Shown: positions 36,010 through 44,014 of the stretch, piece by piece
Layout of the letters: each line of letters begins with the position of its first letter
Position numbering within the stretch: position 1 is the stretch's first letter
DNA from: Streptomyces sp. CT34
GTDB lineage: Bacteria > Actinomycetota > Actinomycetes > Streptomycetales > Streptomycetaceae
Assembly (NCBI RefSeq): GCF_000805335.1
Contig: NZ_KN708638.1
Coordinates: 1,114,016-1,178,015, forward strand
Reading direction: 5' to 3'
DNA length: 64,000 nt
Notes under the pieces: model-generated
Told to the model about the DNA's origin: nothing
What the model saw: the letters and a program-made list of their open reading frames with translations, nothing else
Database searches by the model: none
Made by a program: the position numbers and the translations under genes

Positions 36010-37353
36010 ATGTCAGAGCATGTCGTCCTGGGTCGCACGGGTGGCCTCATCTCTCTGGGCGCTGCGGAGGCTCTGTGGGCTGGCTTGACGGCTGACAGTG
36101 CTGTGCCGGCGGCTTCTGGGGTGTTTACCTGCTCTCCTGCCGATGCTCGGGTGGGGTACGTCCTGCTCGGCAGCCGTGTGGTGGCGATGGTGAAGGCAAG
36201 CGGCGGCCAGTGGAATGTTCCGGAGAGTGAGGTGCGCCGGGCGGCAGCGGGACTGAGCGCGGTGGAGATGGACTGCCAGGACCTGGTCCGCATCGGTCCG
36301 TTCCGTGGCGCGCCGCAGCAGCAGCGCAACGATGGGACGCTGCTGCGCTGGCGCCAGCGCAGCACCCGGGAACTGCAGGAGTCGGGCGATCGCGAGCGGG
36401 CAGCACGAGGTGAAGATGGCCGGCCATGCCATCTGGCGGGGATCGACTGGCGACGGATACTCGTGGAGCAGACCCGCGAGGGGACGGTGCGGACATGGTG
36501 GCTGCCGCGTGCCGTGGTCAGGCTGCTTGACGCGGCCGAGCACGCCGAAACGCAGTGGCTGCACGCCGCGCGGACCCGCCAGGCAAGCGCAGTCGTCACC
36601 GAGCGGCCCTCTCACCACCGGCAGAGCCGGGCTGCCGACAGCCGGCAGACGGCGAGCCCCGACTGCCCAACTGCCCCGCTGCGCCCATACAACGGGGAAT
36701 TGGAAGGCCAGCTGTACTCGGCACTCAGCAGGAAACCCGGCATCTCCCGCAAGGTGGCTGAGTGGACGTGCGCCGTCTGCCGCACCGCACCCGCCACCGT
36801 GCTCGACCACTGCCACGAACACGGCTACGCCCGTGCCCCCGTCTGCCACTCCTGCAACACACAAGAACGGCCCGACCACCTGTACAGCAACGACATCCGG
36901 GTGGCCGGCCACTACCGGCATCTCTTCCACACCCACACCGCCGACTGGCTCCGCCACTGGCACCGCTGCCCCGGCTGCCGCGCCCGCACCACCCTGCCCC
37001 TGCCACACCTCGCCGCATGGACCGCCTACATAGCCTGCCGATCGCTGCGCCCGACCCACCGCGCCTCCCGAGGGCGCGAACCCTGCGGTGTGCTGCGCGT
37101 GTCCTGGACCGGCAGCCAGAACACGCCGCGCTCCTGCCTGCTCACTGTCACCGTCGACTTCTGCCCCTCCGGCGAGCACCGCGTCCTGGCGCAAGTCCCC
37201 TACCGCGAAGCCGCCGGGCAGTTCCGCACCTGGCTGGCCGAGACCGCCCCCGCCGTGGCCTCCGCGGCTGGCCCCGACCGCCTGGACGACCTTCCCGCCC
37301 AGCCCCGGCCAGTCATCGCAGACACCAGCGGTGAGGGCCTGGCGCTGTTCTGA
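36010..37353 (+). CDS. endonuclease VII-like HNH protein with long N-terminal domain
   Basis: 447 residues. A zinc-bound endonuclease VII core lies at about residues 252-300: CAVCRTAPATVLDHCHEHGY then VCHSCNTQE (Cys pairs plus DHCH catalytic motif). This fold resolves branched DNA in phage T4 and occurs widely in Streptomyces phages and mobile DNA. The 230-residue N-terminal part and the C-terminal 130 residues, with a second CPGCR motif at about residue 318, were not recognised. Intact. Whether it is phage-derived, a defence nuclease or a recombination enzyme cannot be told. Confidence 0.8.
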   Translation: MSEHVVLGRTGGLISLGAAEALWAGLTADSAVPAASGVFTCSPADARVGYVLLGSRVVAMVKASGGQWNVPESEVRRAAAGLSAVEMDCQDLVRIGPFRGAPQQQRNDGTLLRWRQRSTRELQESGDRERAARGEDGRPCHLAGIDWRRILVEQTREGTVRTWWLPRAVVRLLDAAEHAETQWLHAARTRQASAVVTERPSHHRQSRAADSRQTASPDCPTAPLRPYNGELEGQLYSALSRKPGISRKVAEWTCAVCRTAPATVLDHCHEHGYARAPVCHSCNTQERPDHLYSNDIRVAGHYRHLFHTHTADWLRHWHRCPGCRARTTLPLPHLAAWTAYIACRSLRPTHRASRGREPCGVLRVSWTGSQNTPRSCLLTVTVDFCPSGEHRVLAQVPYREAAGQFRTWLAETAPAVASAAGPDRLDDLPAQPRPVIADTSGEGLALF

Positions 37354-37446
37354 CCGGACACCGGGAGACCGGACACCAACGTCAACCCGCAGCCCACCCA
37401 GGGAGTTTGCCCGCAGAACAGTCCCGTCCGTGGGTACGGCAGTTGA

Positions 37447-37611
37447 TCACTGCGGATCGTGGAGGTCGCTCAGAGCTTCCTCGAGCAGGTGATAGCGCAC
37501 GCGTTCCTGTTCCAGTCTCACGTTGTGGCCGAACTCGCCTTCCACGAGGTTTTCATGGAGATCGGCTTCTTCCTGTTCAGTGACGTCGAAGTCTGCGGAT
37601 TGAAGCTTCAC
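37447..37611 (-). CDS. small acidic ORF, unknown
   Basis: 54 residues from GTG at 37611; Glu/Leu-rich helix (VTEQEEADLHENLVEGEF, then RVRYHLLEEALSDLHD). No ribosome site is obvious and the start overlaps the repeats at 37592-37651. It may be the tail of a lost gene. Confidence 0.35.
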   Translation of the reverse strand: MKLQSADFDVTEQEEADLHENLVEGEFGHNVRLEQERVRYHLLEEALSDLHDPQ

Positions 37612-37651
37612 TTTGCGGGGGATCTTGCGGACTGAAGAGTTACCTTGCGGT
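37592..37651. repeat. two tandem 31-base-spaced repeats, second Tn7-type end candidate
   Basis: TCTGCGGATTGAAGCTTCAC and its neighbour TTGCGGACTGAAGAGTTACC, each followed by TTGCGG, recur with a 31-base period just upstream of the second TnsA-like fragment. The arrangement parallels 18121-18190, but the sequence differs, so it would belong to another element. Confidence 0.4.
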
Positions 37652-37745
37652 GAGGGGCGGGGTTAGCCGGACGTGGTGCATGCGTTAGAGGTCCTGCCGG
37701 GCGGTTCCGCCGGGCCGCCGGCGGATGGGTTCGAGGTCGCGTAGG

Positions 37746-37912
37746 TCGCCCCGGACGGGTCGGAGTTACGGCGCCCGCTGGCGGATGCGTGGGCGGTGCC
37801 GTTCGAGCACGCCGCTCCCGTACGAGCCTTCGCGTCGTACCGGGCGGCACCGCAACCTGCCGGGTCTGTGGTGGTCGGCGACGACGGGCGGGCACGTCGG
37901 GTACGAGTCAGT
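37746..37912 (+). pseudogene. second TnsA-like N-terminal fragment, frameshifted
   Basis: Reads LRRPLADAWAVPFEHAAPVR, then AFASYR; the next frame continues RHRNLPGLWWSATTGGHVGY then ES. These match the start of Streptomyces TnsA-like endonucleases, as does 18218-18460. It stops before the catalytic WLERD and merges into an MFS fragment on the other strand. Confidence 0.6.
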
Positions 37913-38213
37913 TGCGGTCAGCCAGGACGCGCAGGGGCAGCAGCGGGGAGGCCACCCGTCGTTGCAGGGCAGCGAACGCGGCCAGCAGAATCATCCCTGC
38001 GCCGACGGGAGCCAGCGTGCCGGCGGAGGTCCAGCCGCCGGAGGAGGCGTGGGAGAGCCCGTAGACGAAGCCGATCAGGCCGCTGGAGGCGAGCAGGACG
38101 CCGGGAATGTCGAGGCGGGGGCGAGCTCGGTCCGGGGCCGGCATGGTGCGCAAGGTCCCTGCGGCGGCGATGGCGCCGAAGAAGAGGTTGATCAGCAGGG
38201 TCCAGCTTGTGGT
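37908..38213 (-). pseudogene. MFS (DHA2/EmrB-like) efflux pump fragment
   Basis: About 100 codons: SWTLLINLFFGAIAAAGTLR, DIPGVLLASSGLIGFVYGLS, LAPVGAGMILLAAFAAL and PLRVLADRN, i.e. three middle helices of a 14-helix drug exporter. Both ends are cut, one by the TnsA-like remnant and one by the Sua5 remnant. Confidence 0.75.
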
Positions 38214-38217
38214 CCCT

Positions 38218-38571
38218 GCGACGAGCCGCGTCCGGGTGCCGGGCCAGCATCCGTCGCACTACGCGCCGCGGGCACGGGTCGTCCTCGTCGAGCCCGAGAA
38301 GGTCGTCGCCCAAGCGGAATTCTCACAGGAGCTGGGGCACAAGCTGGGCGTCTTTCTTCCCCCCACCTTCGCCGACACTCCGGTCAAGGCGCACGCCGTG
38401 GCGGCGGTCCCCGATTCGATGACCGTCTCCGCACGCGGGCTGTACGGGTGCCTGCTCGAACTCGACCAGCAGTGGTGCGACCTCATCGTCGCGTCCCTGC
38501 CGGCGGAGGAGGGGCTGGGACTGGCGATCGCCAACCGGCTCCGCCGCGCCGCAGGGCCCCGGCCCTCTTAA
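38218..38571 (+). pseudogene. Sua5/YwlC C-terminal domain fragment
   Basis: RVPGQHPSHYAPRARVVLVE and LYGCLLELDQQWCDLIVASL then PAEEGLGLAIANRLRRAAGP match the Sua5 domain of L-threonylcarbamoyladenylate synthase. The catalytic YrdC domain is missing. Starts in mid-gene where the MFS fragment ends, so two gene pieces were fused by deletion. Beyond it 38572-38913 has no recognisable gene. Confidence 0.7.
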
Positions 38572-38913
38572 GCGACCACCCGCCGACGCCGTTCCTGCCG
38601 GAGCGTTTCGCCGGATGCGCATCAGCGCCGTTCTCGAAGAGGATGTGGAGCCAACAGGGGAAGGGGGCGGGCCGCCGCAGGCGTCTGGCAAGGTGGATTA
38701 CCAGGGTGCATGCGGGGCCGAGCGAACTGGAGTTCGTTCAGGGACTGCGTGCGGCCACCGAGCGGCAGCGTGGCGACGACGGCGCAACGTTCGGCCGTCG
38801 TCGAGATGTCGCGACTGTCCGGTCGATGGCCGGGGGGAGGTTGTGGCCGGCAAGAGTTCGAGCTACAGCGCGGCGCGAGCGTCACGAGCAGGATTGCGGG
38901 GCTGGTGCGGCGG

Positions 38914-39318
38914 TCAGCAGGCGGCCAACACCGCGCGCACTGTCTTGCCGCCCCTGTGGTCTACGGTGACAACGAATCGGCTTGCTAGCAACCGCACCAT
39001 TGCCAGGCCACGCCCGCTCTCTCCGGCAGTGGACAAGGGGATCAGCCTGGGCAGACGGGGACTGTCGTCATGGACCTCGACGGTCAGTCGCCCTCGCTTG
39101 AGTTGCAGTCGCATTCGGCAGGAACTATGGGCGTGCCGGATGGCGTTGGTGACCAACTCAGATACGATCAGCCGGGCTTCATCCACCTGGTTCTGTGCCA
39201 CCGTGGGAGTGCGCGGAGTGGTGAGGAACGTCGTGATCAGCCGTCGCGCCCAGCGGGCCGACTCCTCGTCTTCCGGCAGGGCATACTCAACACGGGCAGA
39301 GCGCCGACGGGCGCGCAA
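38914..39318 (-). CDS. anti-sigma-type ATP-binding protein (HATPase)
   Basis: 134 residues, TTG start at 39318. GHKL ATPase of the RsbW/SpoIIAB kind: N-box ELVTNAIRHAHS, Asp in VEVHDDSPRLP and glycine box SGRGLAMVRLLASRF. These small proteins phosphorylate anti-anti-sigma factors or bind sigma factors. Second such gene at 41174. No sigma factor or STAS partner adjoins. Confidence 0.82.
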   Translation of the reverse strand: MRARRRSARVEYALPEDEESARWARRLITTFLTTPRTPTVAQNQVDEARLIVSELVTNAIRHAHSSCRMRLQLKRGRLTVEVHDDSPRLPRLIPLSTAGESGRGLAMVRLLASRFVVTVDHRGGKTVRAVLAAC

Positions 39319-39501
39319 ATGAGCACGTATAGCGCATCAGTCCCCTCCAGCAGGCACGGATCTGTGGGCCGCGTTGTGCGGGTGACCGGTCCTGCCCAGT
39401 GGTGATGCCCGGTGTGTCTGATCGCCAACCTGGCTGCCGCCCGTCACATGGGCGGCGCTGGTGCGCGAGGCGTGGGCGTCAGGCGCCCGACGACGGTGCG
39501 C

Positions 39502-39894
39502 TCACCGATGTGCGCGCCGAGTGTGTGGTGCGACGCGACTGCGGATGCGGTACCGCTGTGCCCCCAGCGCGTGGGTGGTTCGCAGTATCACTGTTACCGG
39601 GCCGGCGAAGCTGTAGGACCGCTCGGCGGCGTAGCGACGCAGTTGGAGGTTCAGGTGTGCTGCTAACTGCAGTTGGTGGCAGTCCAGTTGTTGATGGCTT
39701 TGCGGCGGCAGCTCGATGGTGAAGGCGTTGGGGACCACAGTGCGTCCCCGAGCAATGATCATGGCGTGGTCGTCGCACACCCGGCGCAGCTTCGCCACCA
39801 ATTCCATGTCTTTCGACGGTGGGCGGAACACTGCGGCCCAGCATCGGGAGGTCCAACGTTCCATTGCGTGCTCGAAGTCGGTCAGTGGTCCCAT
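39502..39894 (-). CDS. DUF3662 protein, FhaA N-terminal-like
   Basis: 130 residues from about 39894. DUF3662 pattern: ELVAKLRRVCDDHAMIIARG, RTVVPNAFTIELPP, YSFAGPVTVILR. In FhaA this domain precedes an FHA domain and takes part in cell-wall control; here it stands alone with no FHA part, so it is either a stand-alone form or a truncated gene. Ribosome site weak. Confidence 0.75.
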   Translation of the reverse strand: MGPLTDFEHAMERWTSRCWAAVFRPPSKDMELVAKLRRVCDDHAMIIARGRTVVPNAFTIELPPQSHQQLDCHQLQLAAHLNLQLRRYAAERSYSFAGPVTVILRTTHALGAQRYRIRSRVAPHTRRAHR

Positions 39895-40227
39895 CCAGCT
39901 CGCTTGCCCATCCTTCTCCCGGCGATGGTCCCCCGTTGGGGTGGCACGCTGGCCTTGTAATTGCCCGCCGCATGCAACCGGCAACGTCATCGGTGATGGT
40001 GTCAACCACGTGGTGTCAGGGCCCGTGAACGGCGAGGTCCTCAGTGCAGCTCAGCGGCTTCGTGGGTCGCCGGGTCAAGCTGAGCGAGGCCCTGAGGGCC
40101 TCGGTGCCGCGGGCGGTCTGGGCCATGGTGGAGGCCCGGCTGCCGGGTGGGAGAACCGCCTGCCGTCGCGGGTGATCAGGTCGCGCCGGAGCGGCGATCG
40201 GCTCGGGCAGGTCGGTCTCGGACGCCG

Positions 40228-40554
40228 CTACGAGGTGGTGCCGTGGGAGCGCAGTTCCTCGTTGATGCGCCGGGCTTCTTCGAGTTGGTCTTCGAGGATG
40301 ACGATGCGGCAGGCGGCCTCTATGGGGGTGCCCTGATCGACGAGTTCGCGGGCGCGGGCGGCGATGCGGAGCTGGTAGCGGGAGTAGCGGCGGTGGCCGC
40401 CTTCGGAGCGCAGGGGGGTGATCAGGCGGTGCTCGCCCAGGGCGCGGAGGAAGGCGGGGGTGGTGCCGAGCATCTCGGCGGCCCGGCCCATGGTGTAGGC
40501 GGGGTAGTCGTCATCGTCGAATTTGTCGACGGGGCGGGTACTGCGAGGGGGCAT
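40228..40554 (-). CDS. MerR-family regulator
   Basis: 108 residues, ATG at 40554 behind AAGAGG. Winged helix-turn-helix: [20 protein letters not shown] then [15 protein letters not shown], followed by a short dimerising helix ([18 protein letters not shown]) and no ligand domain. In Streptomyces this type sits next to cold-shock or DEAD-box helicase genes, of which a possible tail remains upstream at 40630. Confidence 0.88.
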   Translation of the reverse strand: MPPRSTRPVDKFDDDDYPAYTMGRAAEMLGTTPAFLRALGEHRLITPLRSEGGHRRYSRYQLRIAARARELVDQGTPIEAACRIVILEDQLEEARRINEELRSHGTTS

Positions 40555-40580
40555 AGACCTCTTCTTTCGGCACGCATCGG

Positions 40581-40613
40581 GGGGCCCGGGTGCCGTACTG
40601 GCACCCGGGCCCC
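40581..40613 (-). terminator. strong hairpin upstream of merR
   Basis: Perfect 14-bp inverted repeat (GGGGCCCGGGTGCC / GGCACCCGGGCCCC) with a 5-base loop. It would end transcripts coming from the left-over helicase region at 40630. Confidence 0.75.
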
Positions 40614-40629
40614 GAGCTTTCAACACCAT

Positions 40630-40710
40630 CTACCGGCTGACTGCGCCGGCCTTCTTTTTTCCGCTGGTCCGCTTGGGAGGGCGGAGGTGCGGGGATCGCG
40701 GTTGCGTGAC
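40630..40710 (-). pseudogene. possible DEAD-box helicase C-terminal tail
   Basis: The last codons of one frame read [15 protein letters not shown], like the basic tail of actinobacterial DEAD-box RNA helicases usually encoded next to this MerR type. Upstream (to about 41170) no helicase core is found. Confidence 0.3.
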
Positions 40711-41173
40711 CGGGGACCACCTTCCAATCCGGGGTCTTGCGGTACCCGGGCGGACTGCTTCCTCGCCCGGGCGATCCTGATGGCGTCTGCTCCTTACCTC
40801 ATCTGCTATTCGGTTGTACTGCTGGATACCGCGGGTACTGCTCGCGGCCCCTGGGGCCGCTCGGCCCGGCAGCCAGTGGCGGGACCCAACGGTTTCCGGC
40901 CCCACCACTCCATTGCCGTTCCGCTTGCTGCTTGACCTGCTTGCACGGCAGTTCTTCTCTGCCGTGCCCTCTTCGACTCCGTGGGTACGGGAAAAACAGT
41001 AACCCCGCAACGAGCCAATGTCTACTGTCATCGCTATAGATTTCCATCAGTGCTGGCACCCGGACTTCTGTCGCGACTGCACTCGGAAGAGTGCCTTCCA
41101 GGGTTGAGGTCCGGCCCGGCGGGCACAAGCTGACCCCGGCTACACAAACCGATGCAAGGTGGGGTGGCAGCGC

Positions 41174-41590
41174 ATGAGCGACATTCAGGCGACCCGCACG
41201 GTGGCCCCCAGGGTTCCTGTGGTTCTTGAGGGCGACAGTTTTGCCGGGATCGCCCGGGCGCGTGAAGTCGCCCGCGCGTTCGTCGATGGTCTGGAGCCGG
41301 CTGCGGCCCCCGAGGCGGCACAAACGCTCGCTCTCGTGGTATCCGAACTCGCCACCAACGCCCTGCGTCACGGCGGCGGCCACTACACCCTCGAACTCGG
41401 CGCCACCGCCGACACGGTGGGCGTCGCTGTCAGCGACCTCAACCCCGCACCCCCGCGCGAACGTGCCCCCGACCTCAACGACGGCTCCGGCGGGTTCGGA
41501 TGGCACATGGTCCGCCACCTCACCAGCCAGGTGACCATCACTCCCGGCCCCGGGCGGGGCAAGACCATCCATGTCCGCCTCCCACGATGA
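41174..41590 (+). CDS. anti-sigma-type ATP-binding protein (HATPase)
   Basis: 138 residues from ATG at 41174. N-box VVSELATNALRHGGG, Asp in VAVSDLNPAPP and GGFGWHMVRHLTSQV glycine box; C-terminal GRGKTIHVRLP. RsbW-like. Same family as 38914-39318 but not a copy. Overlaps the C-terminal extension of the opposite-strand DUF2267 frame. Confidence 0.85.
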   Translation: MSDIQATRTVAPRVPVVLEGDSFAGIARAREVARAFVDGLEPAAAPEAAQTLALVVSELATNALRHGGGHYTLELGATADTVGVAVSDLNPAPPRERAPDLNDGSGGFGWHMVRHLTSQVTITPGPGRGKTIHVRLPR

Positions 41591-41973
41591 CTTACCCATG
41601 TGGGCCCATGCGCCGCCTCCCCGCGTGTCAGGCCGCCTGGGTGAGCTCGGCGCGGCGCTTCGCCCGCGGCGTCCGCGGCCACGCTGAGCACAGCACCCAC
41701 GTCCCACGCCGCGGTCTGCTGTGTGGCGCCCTCGATCCATGCCGCGGTGGCCCGTACGAACCGCTCGGGGGGAAGCGGCTCGTGCGCCTGGAGCGGATTG
41801 AGCAGGATGAGTGCCAATTCCTCCGGCAGACGGGCGGCCAGTTCCGCCCGTACCTCGCCTACCAGGTGCGCGCCCAGCAGCGCCAGCACCGTGCGGGCCG
41901 CCCGCTCGGCTTCCTCGGTCGTCTTGTACTCGCCGCGTTCCTTGACCTGGTCCAGGAACGCCTCCCATCGCAT
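41383..41973 (-). CDS. DUF2267 protein with read-through C-terminus
   Basis: ATG at 41973. The DUF2267 domain (WEAFLDQVKERGEYKTTEEA; AARLPEELALILLNPLQAHE) covers residues 1-110. The normal end after VLSVAADAAGE is missing; the frame runs on for about 85 unrelated residues antisense to the neighbouring ATPase gene, so the 3' end was probably lost. Function of DUF2267 is unknown. Confidence 0.7.
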   Translation of the reverse strand: MRWEAFLDQVKERGEYKTTEEAERAARTVLALLGAHLVGEVRAELAARLPEELALILLNPLQAHEPLPPERFVRATAAWIEGATQQTAAWDVGAVLSVAADAAGEAPRRAHPGGLTRGEAAHGPTWVSHRGRRTWMVLPRPGPGVMVTWLVRWRTMCHPNPPEPSLRSGARSRGGAGLRSLTATPTVSAVAPSSRV

Positions 41974-42504
41974 GGCCGTCGCTGCTCCCTTGAGTGCGTG
42001 GCAATGAAGGGTACGCTCCTGCAACGAGCCCACGACTCCAACGACGAACACGTCATCAAGCTGACCGAAGCCACCCTGCGTGAACACGCCCGCACCGGCG
42101 GCGCCACCCTGCTGCGCCGCCACCGTCTTCGCCGACCGGATGCACATCCTCCTCACCGGCTGAACGACACCAGCCCAGACCGCACCACAGCACCACTACG
42201 GCCGGGCCGATGCCATTGCCCGCCGAAAACGCTAGGTAGAACTTCACAACCTCGGCTCACACTCTGAAGACACACTCTTCGCCGTGCTGGTAACCCCCAC
42301 CCGGCGGCGCAGCCTCCGGTTGCACCGGACACTTCCAGTGTGAGCGTGCCGAGCTGCTGGTGGGTGGGGGAATCTTCCTTCACCCACTGGTTGCGGTGCG
42401 CCATCAGAACGTTCCCGTTCATCAGGATGGACTGGGTGTGGGGGAATGCTCGACGGGCGGGACGCGCGACTGCCCGTACAGGCGTCGGGGACAACGAGGA
42501 CCAA

Positions 42505-42729
42505 CTACACCTCGCCGGCGGCGAACAGCTCGAGGTGCCCGCACTTGGAGCAGCGGAACGCCTCTATCTGCCGCCGGGGCCGGCCTAGCCGCTTGGCACA
42601 CCCGAAAATCCCCCGCTCCAACGCGCCCTCGATCCATCGCGCGTACCCGCGCGAGTGATCGCCAGCGTCCTCGATGAAACCTTCCACCAGACCGACGGTG
42701 CCGCAATGGGTGCACGTGTAGTTGTTCAT
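42505..42729 (-). CDS. small zinc-ribbon protein
   Basis: 74 residues with two zinc knuckles: YTCTHCGTVG at the N-terminus and FRCSKCGHLELF at the C-terminus, together one zinc-ribbon. Between them is an unrecognised stretch (WIEGALERGIFGCAKRLGRP). Similar small proteins occur in many Streptomyces; role unknown. Confidence 0.75.
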   Translation of the reverse strand: MNNYTCTHCGTVGLVEGFIEDAGDHSRGYARWIEGALERGIFGCAKRLGRPRRQIEAFRCSKCGHLELFAAGEV

Positions 42730-43059
42730 CCCGTGAGTGTAGAAAACGGTGCGGTCAGGACAGACCCGTAGCCGTCAGGTCTGCCCGGTTGGGACGGCGG
42801 TCGCCCAGGCCCACGGTGGGCACGCCTGCGCAGCCCTCAAGCAACAACGGGCTCCGAACAAGTCGGCGAACCCGATCTGCTGAGATCGGGACCGGATTGG
42901 ACCAGATCACACGAGACGCGGTCCACATCAGCCGAGACGGGACAGTTGTGGTCGGCGTTCCGTGCCGTCAAACATTGAGCGCTGTCAGCGAAGTTTGGCG
43001 ACCAGTAGGTCGTGCCACCAACACTTGAGTGAACTTGGACTGCCTGGCTGTGGGGGGCC
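42730..43059. other. no recognisable gene
   Basis: About 330 bases without coding character on either strand. Confidence 0.4.
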
Positions 43060-43131
43060 GTGTCGGACGCGGTCTACGGTCTGCTGGGGGCACTGGGCGG
43101 CGCGATCGTCGCAGGCACCGCTGCCTTCTAA
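43060..43131 (+). pseudogene. N-terminal scrap of a membrane protein
   Basis: GTG behind GGGGGG encodes SDAVYGLLGALGGAIVAGTA then AF and a stop. Many Streptomyces proteins with one TM helix followed by a coiled coil begin this way (compare 19173-19751). Cut after the helix. Confidence 0.4.
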
Positions 43132-43335
43132 CCCGGTAGCCGGCCGCACATGATTTGCCCACCGGCCGGGCGCTCATCAACTCTGTCTATCGGCCTGGCT
43201 GCTGGGGGCCGCCGCTCGGGAACATAGGGAGTCCGAAGCGGAGATTGGAGCCCGCATCTAGGCAACGATTGCGGTGGGCAGGCCCCTGAGCCCCTGGCGA
43301 CTTCACGCTCCGCTGCCCCGCGCTACGGGGCCGTG

Positions 43336-43758
43336 TCACACCCTTCCCTTATTCTCGCGCCCACGGGTGTACGCGACCGAAGAAGCGACGCGCGTAATGC
43401 CGCCGACTGCGCTCAGCCACGTGAAGGGACCGCCGAGTCCACCACTGGCGAGTTCATAGAAGCCACCGATGGTGACCACGAGGAACAGCACATTTCCAGT
43501 CATCGCGGATGCACGCAGATTGATCAGCTGACGTCGTTCATCCTCCTCATGTCCGCTGAGTTGTGCAGCGACATCGCTGCCTTTCGCGGACAACGTCACT
43601 GACAGCCCGTACCCGACGACGATGACCGGCGACGCGACGGCCAACGCGACCTCCCCGCGCATCGCAAAGATCACCGACATCACTGCGCCCGCGACCAAGG
43701 CCACCGCGAGAACGCCCCATCGAGTCGCCGCACGCCCGGCGCTACGCGTCATCGACAT
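43336..43758 (-). CDS. small integral membrane protein
   Basis: 140 residues from ATG at 43758 (GAGGAG 7 bases upstream), overlapping the end of the HTH gene by 17 bases. About four helices (WGVLAVALVAGAVMSVIFAM; SPVIVVGYGLSVTLS; ALTGNV-type third; FTWLSAVGGITRVA). Membrane proteins of this sort are often coupled to small XRE regulators in Gram-positives; the pair may form a sensor or antitoxin-like unit. Function unknown. Confidence 0.75.
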   Translation of the reverse strand: MSMTRSAGRAATRWGVLAVALVAGAVMSVIFAMRGEVALAVASPVIVVGYGLSVTLSAKGSDVAAQLSGHEEDERRQLINLRASAMTGNVLFLVVTIGGFYELASGGLGGPFTWLSAVGGITRVASSVAYTRGRENKGRV

Positions 43759-43939
43759 GGAAGATCTCCTCAACAGTCAGCCCGAAATGCCGGGCGATAC
43801 ATATGGCCAAAGCCAGCGAGGGGTCGTAGCGATCCTGCTCGATGGCATTCACTGTCTGTCGGGAAACCCCCAGCGCAAGGCCCAGTGCCTGCTGGGACAG
43901 CCCCTGGAGGCCGCGGAGCTTGCGAACCTCATTCCGCAC
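43742..43939 (-). CDS. XRE-type helix-turn-helix regulator
   Basis: 65 residues from GTG at 43939. It is nearly all HTH: RKLRGLQGLSQQALGLALGV then SRQTVNAIEQDRYDPSLALA. The start has no ribosome site but lies 6 bases after a -10-like element, pointing to a leaderless transcript. A longer frame from 43984 would include the promoter and is rejected. Coupled to the membrane protein downstream. Confidence 0.88.
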   Translation of the reverse strand: MRNEVRKLRGLQGLSQQALGLALGVSRQTVNAIEQDRYDPSLALAICIARHFGLTVEEIFHVDDA

Positions 43940-43945
43940 GGATGG

Positions 43946-43975
43946 AAAGTACGCTTTACATCGAGAGAGTGTCAA
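43946..43975 (-). promoter_or_regulatory. promoter of the HTH gene, leaderless transcript likely
   Basis: On the minus strand: TTGACA (43970-43975), 18-base spacer, TACTTT (43946-43951), then CCATCC and the GTG start. Confidence 0.55.
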
Positions 43976-44014
43976 TCGCTTCACGCTTTCGCCGGGAAGC
44001 CGCCGGGCCGCAGG

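Noticed and set aside
40147-40935. 262-codon plus-strand frame across merR
   Set aside because: Antisense to the MerR gene and low in coding character.
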